Source: Beroe ovata
Taxonomy: Eukaryota; Ctenophora; Nuda; Beroida; Beroidae
Direction: 5' to 3'
NCBI GenBank assembly: GCA_946803715.1
Contig: CAMPET010000205.1
Location: 74,007-85,395 of the forward strand
DNA: 11,389 nt
The notes beneath the pieces were generated by a model that worked only from the letters and a program-made list of their open reading frames with translations, was not told the DNA's origin and did not search any database. Shown here in pieces: positions 6,168-11,389 of this stretch. Each line of letters opens with the position of its first letter. Position 1 is the first letter of the stretch. The translations under genes were made by a program, and so were the position numbers.

Positions 6168-8213
6168 GTCCGTAATGTGTTTGGGAGTGAAGGAATGGTG
6201 CCTGTGACCGCACTAAGAGTTGACCAGGATATTCTACAACGGAAAAAACGGAGATCCCAACGCATACAGCAACAACAGCAGCAGCAAGCAAGACTGGATA
6301 TGATAAAATCAGCTGGTCAGTTGACAGTTTTATTCAGCTTTCTTTGAGCGATGTGACAAATGGTGACAAATGGAGACAAATGGTTACTGAAATCAGCGCC
6401 AAAGAAAGTGCTCATAACAATGTTATTTGCAGAGAATTTAGCCGATAGATCGATGAGACTGCAACGGCAGAAGAGAATGGAGATGATGCGGTCTGCAGGT
6501 ATTCTATCAGCACTACTTTCTGTGACAAATTTCGGGGAGAACTCAAATTTCGAGGAGAATAATCAAGGCAAATTTAAACTTCGTGACTTAACGGATGATT
6601 AATTAATTCAGAACTTAACAACTCCCTCTAGGATATAGCATGTCTAGATTACATCATTTGAAATCACGGACTTTGTTAGTTCAGGAAGATTTGGGACTGT
6701 GATGCCATTACAGTAAAATTTGTCACAATTTCGTATGGAAATCCATACATATGCGTACGGCGCAACAACATTTCAGATGCACAAGAAAACCGCTTCTCCA
6801 AATTTCAGGGTGCGCGCGTGGGCGCGCTCTAGAATTTTGTGTTCGCGCGATACAAATTTGTAGTTCAAAATGAAGTCCACGCCACGAGATGCAAATTTGG
6901 TCAAAAATTGAAAAGCCAAGTTAACACTTGACTTCAATTATCGCACTTCGCAGAGAACCTATCAAGGAGGAAGTCAGCACCCCGTCCCCAGACAGTAGTC
7001 CCCGGGGCCACGCCCCACAGTCCCCCTCCTATGTCGCGGACACTGCGTGACTTGAACAACAGTATCCTGACATATGTCGACCAACCGTCGTATATGGGCG
7101 CTGGGAGACGTCGTTCAACGAGAAATCTCAACAACTACAATGATAGTGTCTGTGGGGAGCAACAGGTATGTTGACACGCCCCTACAGACAGCAAACACAA
7201 ACAACGTTAGCACAAACACTTTGCACAGACACGCCTCACTAGTAAACACACAAGCACCTTCCTAGTGATTATTGAGTGCGACTACCCCCAATGAATCACA
7301 ATGAATAATCCAATAACCTTGATTAAAGCCCTACAACACTATATCGTCACACGCTCACACACAACAGTGTAATATCGGAATTGTCCTCCTTTGTTTGAGA
7401 CTTCATCCCAGTTTTCGGAGAGACCGAGAGACACTGCCTTTTCAGGTTCACCACCACCCACACCACCTCACTGCCCACCCCAGGATGAGGGGATACCACT
7501 CTCGTCAGCACCACTCTCACCACCCTGTCCCCCCATCCCAGGCGACCCATGACTTGATCAAATCGCTGCACGAGACCAGTCTCATGCTCCAAGACAGAAT
7601 GGCTCTCTCTGAGATGGAAACGCAACGGAGACGATTGTTTGAGGATTTGCATCGCCCGGCGGCGCCGGCAGCCGCCGGCAACCGGAGTCGCCGCTCCGAG
7701 CTGCCGACGAGCGAAGCACTGAATCTGACACGTGGTCGGAGCTCGTTTGTACGATCTCCCAGCTCGAGGAGAGGGGTGAGAGTGAGCGGGAGGTTCAAGA
7801 GGATGTCCCCCTCCCCCACCAAGTTCATATCTCCCTGTAGGAAGGGGATTAAGGGGCTGAGAGTGGCTGCTCCCTCCCCCCTCGCTACTACGGAAACCAG
7901 CAGTTCTCCGTCGCAGAACGTTACATTCGACCAGTCACCGGGGACGGGACTGAAGCGGCCGGCCGAGGGCGACTCCCCCACCTCAAAGAGAGCCTGCTCT
8001 CCCGCCGTTAACAAGGAGTCCACTGTTGACAGTGGACTCGCCACCAGCAAGGACACGTCCGGGCTAACAGAGCGGGAGGGGGCTGCCAAACCACGGCGGA
8101 GGAGTGATATTGCGCGGCGCGTCAGCATGAGACTAAAGCACGTGTACGGAAAATCGCCAGTGCGCGCGAAGGTCCCGCGCAGGAATGTGGTGTCTGAAGA
8201 CAAGGCTGTATAG
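6168..8213 (+). CDS. basic Ser-rich protein with SH3-like start and duplicated SAENL exons, four exons
   Basis: Exons are 6168-6315, 6433-6498, 6954-7165 and 7446-8213, in frame throughout; the stop is at 8211. Counting from ATG 6195 the product is 388 aa. The first exon opens VRNVFGSEGMVP, preceded in genomic frame by DHWQ. This resembles the C-terminal half of an SH3 domain (W..RN..G.EG.VP), so an upstream exon may exist. A basic QRKKRRSQRI and a seven-Gln run follow, then two SAENL repeats (residues 39-43 and 61-65). The last exon is His-rich, then has a predicted helix ending RRRLFEDL (RRLF at 195-198), then long basic disorder. It contains S-P-x-K/R sites (S256, S262, S370), R-R-x-S sites (S70, S117, S353, S360) and a bipartite-like KR...KR pair at 303-315. 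I do not recognise the family. A nuclear or cytoskeletal phosphoprotein is plausible by composition only. Confidence 0.7.
6353..6382. repeat. 10-bp tandem repeat, three copies, in an intron
   Basis: GTGACAAATG, GTGACAAATG and GAGACAAATG follow each other at 6353, 6363 and 6373. They lie in the 117-bp intron between the first two exons of the 6168 gene. Confidence 0.9.
6499..6953 (+). other. 455-bp intron with CG-rich island
   Basis: This intron runs from donor GTATTC to acceptor CACTTCGCAG. It is AT-rich except for a block at about 6805-6850 with repeated CGCG tetranucleotides, unusual against the surrounding AT-rich DNA. No other gene was found inside it. Confidence 0.55.
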
Positions 8214-8789
8214 ACTTTGGTGGGGAGACAGATCGCGGAATAGAGACAGTGTGTGCTTGAGACACATTGTTCATGCCCTAACAGTGTCTTCAGACTTGAG
8301 ACACAGATATATCCTATTGACAGACTGGAAGGTTTGCAATAGAGGTATCCGCCTATATTATTGTATAGCATGTTTATATCGCAGTAGGGTGTAGTGAAAA
8401 CAGAAGATGAGTAGTTAGTGAGTTTCAGCTTCCTCCCGAATTGCAAGTTCCGATGCATGTATTTTGTAGGCTATCTCTCGAAAAACTCGATGATGACGTG
8501 AATTTTGAGCAAACAGGAGTAGGTACGAAATGTTTTGTTTTATACGTTTTGATCTTCTAACCTTTAAGTTTAAAACTGCCCAAATTTCGACTAATTTGAT
8601 TGCTTAGGAATTGAAATTGAATCAGAGTACTTTTATTCTTAAATCACGGGAAATCATAGACGTTTTTCAGATAACTTTTTTTGAAATTTGAGTTTAAAAA
8701 GACCGAAGTTGTGAGAAATACTGTTATAGAAAATATTGTAATTTTAATTGAGAACCTGTATCAGAGAAGCGTTACTCTCATCAACATTA
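8214..8789. other. 576-bp stretch with no gene seen
   Basis: This is the 3' flank of the 6168 gene. The first part carries echoes of a GTGTCTTCAGACTTGAGACACA-type sequence around 8245-8305: TGAGACACA occurs twice and AGACAGTGTGT / ACAGTGTCTTC nearby. The remainder (8450-8789) is AT-rich with no open frame of note and no clear AATAAA near the stop. Confidence 0.5.
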
Positions 8790-9085
8790 TAGTGTACATT
8801 ACAGTGTACATTACAGTGTACACTGTACATTGTGTACAATAAAAACTTTAAATGTGTACACTGTACATTGTGTACAATAAAAACTTTAAATGTGTACAGT
8901 GTATGTGTACAGTGTACACTGTACATTGTGTACAATAAAAACTTCAAATGTGTACACTGTACAGTGTACAAGGTACAATATGTACACATTGCACAAGGTA
9001 TATTCGCATACAGTCTGTACACTGTTACATATGTGTGTGAGTACAATATTCACAAGTTATACGATTTGTACACTGTACAAATACA
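8790..9085. repeat. GTAC-palindrome minisatellite field
   Basis: Units of GTGTAC, CTGTAC and AATAAAAACTTTAAA recur, with CAATAAAAACTT at 8837, 8875 and 8933 (38 and 58 bp apart). Perfect palindromes lie at 8812-8827 (16 bp), 8906-8925 (TGTACAGTGTACACTGTACA) and 8951-8970 (TGTACACTGTACAGTGTACA). An 8-1-8 inverted repeat (TTTGTACA-C-TGTACAAA) lies at 9065-9081. Open frames on both strands here simply reflect the repeat. Confidence 0.9.
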
Positions 9086-9206
9086 ATTTGAGTAGGACGT
9101 GTATTTGTGGTGTACCTTTATTCGGACACAATCCTCCGCATTATGGAAGTTGAAATAGGATATTTTCAGTCGTTGAGAGGTTGAGCTCCTTTTGTTTCCT
9201 GTAATC

Positions 9207-9260
9207 ATGACTTGGGTGCGTATGTATGTGCGTATGTATGTGAGATTTGTATGTGCGTTG
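9207..9260. repeat. short GTATGTAT-rich tract
   Basis: GCGTATGTATGT occurs twice in tandem at about 9218-9241, followed by a looser ATTTGTATGTGCG copy. It lies 110-165 bp before the first exon of the SH2 gene. Confidence 0.75.
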
Positions 9261-9370
9261 GTTATGTTCTCTTATCTTCTACTTTCACTTTCCGACATTT
9301 GACACCAACAAGACATATGTTTCTCACGTTATTCTCATTTTCCCCTTCAAGACCTTGTGTTTTCTGCCTC

Positions 9371-10980
9371 ATGACGAGTTTGTTTAAGCGTGTCATTGAG
9401 CGGACCCAGTCCGTCTCCAGTGTTTCCAGTGGAATCCTTGTCATCTCCGATACTGCGAGTGTTAGTAGCCATGGTAACACTAGTGTTAGTAGCCATGGTA
9501 ACACGAGTGTTAGTAGTCATGGTAACACTAGTGTAAGTAACGCAAGTAGTCATGGTAACGGCTCCTGGCGCAGCCACACCTCTGTTCAGTGTTACCCTGC
9601 CCTTGTACAGGAACTTATCAATGTCAGGTTGCTCTATAAATGTTGCTCTAATTGTTGCTCTCTATATGTTGCTGTCCGTGGCTGTTCATGTGTGATCAAT
9701 GTCGTTCTATCTATCGTTATTTGTCATTTTGCCAGTAATCAATGATTCACTTAACCCTGATTCATCGTTTAGCATGAACAATGATCAAATCTGTGATTCA
9801 CACCACTAGCACCAGATAATCCCTGCCTACATCTGCCTGCTCCTTTATAAAACTGCTCCTTCACCACTCCTGCCGTACACAGAAACAAGCACTTGTCCGA
9901 GCACTGGAGCACTGTTAGTAGCACCAGATAATCCCTGCCTGCTCCTTCATAAAACTCCTGCTGTTTGACATGGCCAAGTTACAGGGAGTGTGGTCCGATG
10001 GTGCGTCTTCCAGCTCCGATAACTCGTGTTCACAAAGTTACCCCGCTCTAGAACTAGAGCTACTCAAGATAAAGTAATTATTACTGATTGATTATGACTG
10101 GATCGATGTCAACTGATTTACGTGATTATGTTTGGAATCATTGGTTTGATTGTGCTGCGATTCCATGCTAAATCATACAATATTATCACCCAATTATCGA
10201 CCAATTACCACCTCATTATCACCCAATTACAACCTCATAACCACCCCAGTAACACCTCATTATCAGGTGGTATCACCCTAACATGAACCGGAATGCGGCC
10301 GAGCACATTCTCATCGGTACAGACAGAGTTGGGAGTTACCTCCTCCGTAATTACAGCAAGGGTGGGCCTGACGACCTCACGGTGTCAGTCAAGTGAGTTT
10401 GTGACACCTGGTGTCAGTCAATTGTGTTGCCACCTGGTGTCGGTCAATCGGGTTACCTGGTGTCAGTCAATTGTGACACGTAGGGACGGATGTTTTACTG
10501 CAAACTGTTCTATTTGCGCACATGTCCCTAGTGTCACCATTTTCACTCTTGACACCACTTCTTGGCAGGTATCCATCCAATGTGAAACACTTTCCCGTCC
10601 TTTGGCAAGGCGACGGCTATTTGTTCGGTAGACATAAATTCGCCAATCTGGGGAAACTTCTCGAGCACTTTGACAACATACCAGCCCTGGGTGAGAATTT
10701 TTATAAACAGCCACTCTGACACCACTTCCCCTTGACACCACTCCCCTTATAAGTCTTGACATCATTATTCCGTTGACACCACTTCCCTTGGCATCACGAT
10801 GCCTGAAGAACCGCCATATTTGACACCACTCTATCGCACAGGGACTGTGGAAAGGGGTCAAGGTGGAGAGATAGTTCAAGTTGAGCTCAGATATCCCTAC
10901 CCTAGAGAAATATTCGATGACGGCCAAGGTTTGCTGAATCCAAAATTTCATTCAATGAACTTCCTGTTAAATTCTCCTTT
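9371..10980 (+). CDS. DAPP1: DAPP1/Bam32-like SH2 adaptor, long first-exon form (3' end outside window)
   Basis: Exons are 9371-9627, 10267-10392, 10569-10690 and 10842-10980, all in frame with GT-AG introns. Exon 1a encodes MTSLFKRVIERTQSV, an in-frame SVSSHGNT repeat and a YPALVQELINV tail. Its last codon is completed across the splice to Arg, followed by WYHPNMNRNAAEHIL. The SH2 domain has the FLVR-type GSYLLR (phosphotyrosine-binding Arg at 10346), the helix-A Arg in MNRNAAE, and the His of NVKHF. The last exon gives GGEIVQVELRYPYPREI, matching the segment between SH2 and PH domains in DAPP1. DAPP1 brings phosphotyrosine complexes to PI(3,4)P2/PIP3 membranes below PI3-kinase. The equivalent of the phosphorylated linker Tyr of mammalian DAPP1 is not seen. 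A strong donor at 10981 (GTAAGA) suggests a PH-domain part beyond the window; without splicing, a stop follows at 10982-10984. Confidence 0.85.
9458..9559 (+). repeat. in-frame 24-bp minisatellite encoding SVSSHGNT
   Basis: Three near-identical units at 9458-9481, 9482-9505 and 9506-9529, then a degraded 30-bp copy to 9559. Differences are mostly third-position (AGC/AGT, ACT/ACG), so the peptide SVSSHGNT is unchanged in all three. This supports translation of exon 1a. Confidence 0.9.
9807..9963 (+). promoter_or_regulatory. duplicated TATA-containing block, candidate promoter of exon 1b
   Basis: The block TAGCACCAGATAATCCCTGC...GCTCCTT.ATAAAACT occurs at 9807-9860 and again at 9919-9963. The upstream copy has a 10-bp insertion and a consensus TATAAAA at 9846-9852, which would place initiation near 9875-9885 and give a 5' leader of about 90 bases before ATG 9970. 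The downstream copy has CATAAAA (9948-9954), too near the ATG to serve it. Confidence 0.5.
9970..10073 (+). CDS. DAPP1: alternative first exon (1b) of the DAPP1-like gene
   Basis: ATG 9970 opens 34 codons plus two bases, ending at the donor AAA|GTAATT. The peptide starts MAKLQGVWSDGASSSSD and ends SYPALELELLKI. Splicing to 10267 completes Lys and runs straight into WYHPNMNRNAAE, as in DAPP1, where an ELL segment immediately precedes the SH2 Trp-Tyr-His. The phase (2) and the YPAL..EL tail match exon 1a, so the two look like duplicated, mutually exclusive first exons. Unspliced, the frame ends at a TAA at once, giving a 35-residue peptide. Exon 1b has its own upstream TATA box. It is a simpler fit to the DAPP1 N-terminus than 1a and may be the ancestral start. 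Confidence 0.75.
10182..10266 (+). repeat. degenerate CAATTA/CTCATTATCACC repeat leading to the SH2 acceptor
   Basis: Short units of 13-17 bp (ATTATCACCC, AATTATCGACC, AATTACCACCTC, ATTATCACCC, AATTACAACCTC, ATTATCAG) run up to the 3' splice site. The acceptor ATTATCAG|G is itself a copy of the ATTATCAC unit. Confidence 0.75.
10381..10470 (+). repeat. tandem copies of the SH2 exon end within its own intron
   Basis: GGTGTCAGTCAA ends the coding exon at 10381-10392 and recurs in the intron at 10410-10421, 10436-10447 (one change) and 10459-10470. Spacings are 29, 26 and 23 bp. The true donor GTGAGT follows only the first copy; the others are followed by TTGTG or TCGGG. Confidence 0.9.
10549..10841 (+). 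repeat. TTGACACCACT interspersed repeat spanning two acceptors
   Basis: TTGACACCACT occurs at 10549, 10732, 10773 and 10820, with near copies at 10717 (TGACACCACT) and 10756 (TTGACATCATT), often followed by TCCC(C)TT. The copies at 10549 and 10820 form the pyrimidine-bearing lead to the 3' splice sites at 10568 and 10841. Confidence 0.9.
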
Positions 10981-11070
10981 GTAAGAACAGTAATTGTTGG
11001 ATTAAGAAACTTAAACTTAATAGGTAAGTTGAGTTCAATTCCCTCTCCATCATTACTCTAATGAACTTAT

Positions 11071-11389
11071 CCTCAAATGCTCACTCAAACTGACACGATT
11101 TAGGTGGATAAGGGGTTATGGTGCCAATTAAATGGGGAACCGATCATCGGATTGACGTGAAATTTTGGTTGTCCGAGTTTCTAATGAACCTTGAGCTATG
11201 GTAGAAGTTTCAAGTCAATCTGTCGTTCCGTTTGGGAGCTATCCTGAAATGCTCACTCAAACTGACATGTTTTGGGTCGATAAGCTGATAAGGGGTCATG
11301 GCGGCCACTAACTCGGGAACCGATCATGGATTAACGTGAAATTATGGTTGTCCGAGTTTCTCATGGTCCTTGAGCTATGGTAGAAGTTT
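11071..11389. repeat. tandem repeat of about 172-179 bp, two copies, running off the window
   Basis: AAATGCTCACTCAAACTGACA begins copies at about 11075 and 11247. GTAGAAGTTT, near the end of the unit, occurs at 11201 and 11380. Copy 2 carries a small insertion (CTGATAAG), so the offset rises from 172 to 179 bp. Copies are clearly alike but diverged. It could be a satellite start or part of an interspersed element; the window ends inside the second copy. Confidence 0.85.

Noticed and set aside
7656-7678. GC-rich 7-bp stem with 9-base loop as a regulatory hairpin
   Set aside because: It lies inside coding sequence for an Ala/Pro run (RPAAPAAAG) and is explained by GCC/GCG codons.
7517-8458. 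313-codon open frame on the minus strand
   Set aside because: It lies wholly opposite the last exon of the 6168 gene, whose reading frame joins three upstream exons in phase. The antisense openness follows from that exon's codon composition, and the translation shows no domain.
8744-9153. Overlapping open frames on both strands, rich in YTVHC-type repeats
   Set aside because: They are translations of the GTAC palindrome field and are open because the repeat unit lacks stops in several frames.
9212-9370. Upstream extension of exon 1a
   Set aside because: The frame is open back to 9212 and includes an ATG near 9318, but that part overlaps a GTATGTAT repeat and gives a Cys/Val/Phe-rich stretch unlike the Ser-rich exon. 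ATG 9371 is preferred, though not proven.
10463-10951. 162-codon minus-strand open frame
   Set aside because: It is opposite the second SH2 exon and the following exon, which are supported by domain match and splice phase.

Overview
This is eukaryotic nuclear DNA. Coding blocks are split by short GT-AG introns (about 78-640 bp, most under 200 bp), microsatellites and minisatellites are dense, and the protein families are animal-type (PX, SH3-like, URI prefoldin, class A GPCR, a DAPP1/Bam32-type SH2 adaptor). The compact introns, close gene spacing and divergent GPCR suggest an early-branching animal, most likely a sponge. That placement is inference from gene style and was not tested by any search.

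Layout. 1-305: minisatellites. 617-864: two splice-flanked segments of unknown gene. 1260-1460: simple repeats and a palindrome. 1553-2026: a Q/P/S-rich 157-aa reading frame (+). 2027-2900: no gene seen. 2901-3632: four exons of a PX domain closest in style to p47phox/SH3PXD2 (+). 3737-4395: three exons of a URI1 (unconventional prefoldin) gene (+), with its first exon not found and its 3' part lost at an N in a CA repeat. 4628-5710: an intronless rhodopsin-like GPCR (-). 5729-6140: a G-run cluster and three CCAAT boxes between divergent genes. 6168-8213: a four-exon basic, serine-rich protein (+) that begins with what looks like the C-terminal half of an SH3 domain. 8214-8790: nothing found. 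8790-9085: a GTAC-palindrome repeat field. 9371-10980: a DAPP1-like SH2 adaptor (+) with two alternative first exons. 11071-11389: a tandem of about 172-179 bp that runs off the window.

The best finding is in the DAPP1-like gene. Two separate ATG exons (9371-9627 and 9970-10073) end in the same splice phase, carry a related YPAL..EL tail, and both complete a Lys/Arg codon followed by the Trp-Tyr-His that opens the SH2 domain. The downstream first exon has its own TATA box inside a duplicated block. The exon edges and introns of this gene are also seeded with short tandem repeats. A second theme is exon duplication in the gene at 6168-8213 (two SAENL units).

Functionally, PX, SH3-like and SH2 modules point to membrane-linked signalling, and the GPCR to cell-surface sensing. 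There is no evidence that the neighbouring genes are co-regulated, apart from a possible shared promoter between the GPCR and the gene at 6168. All exon calls come from reading splice consensus and frame by eye; none are backed by transcripts or database searches.
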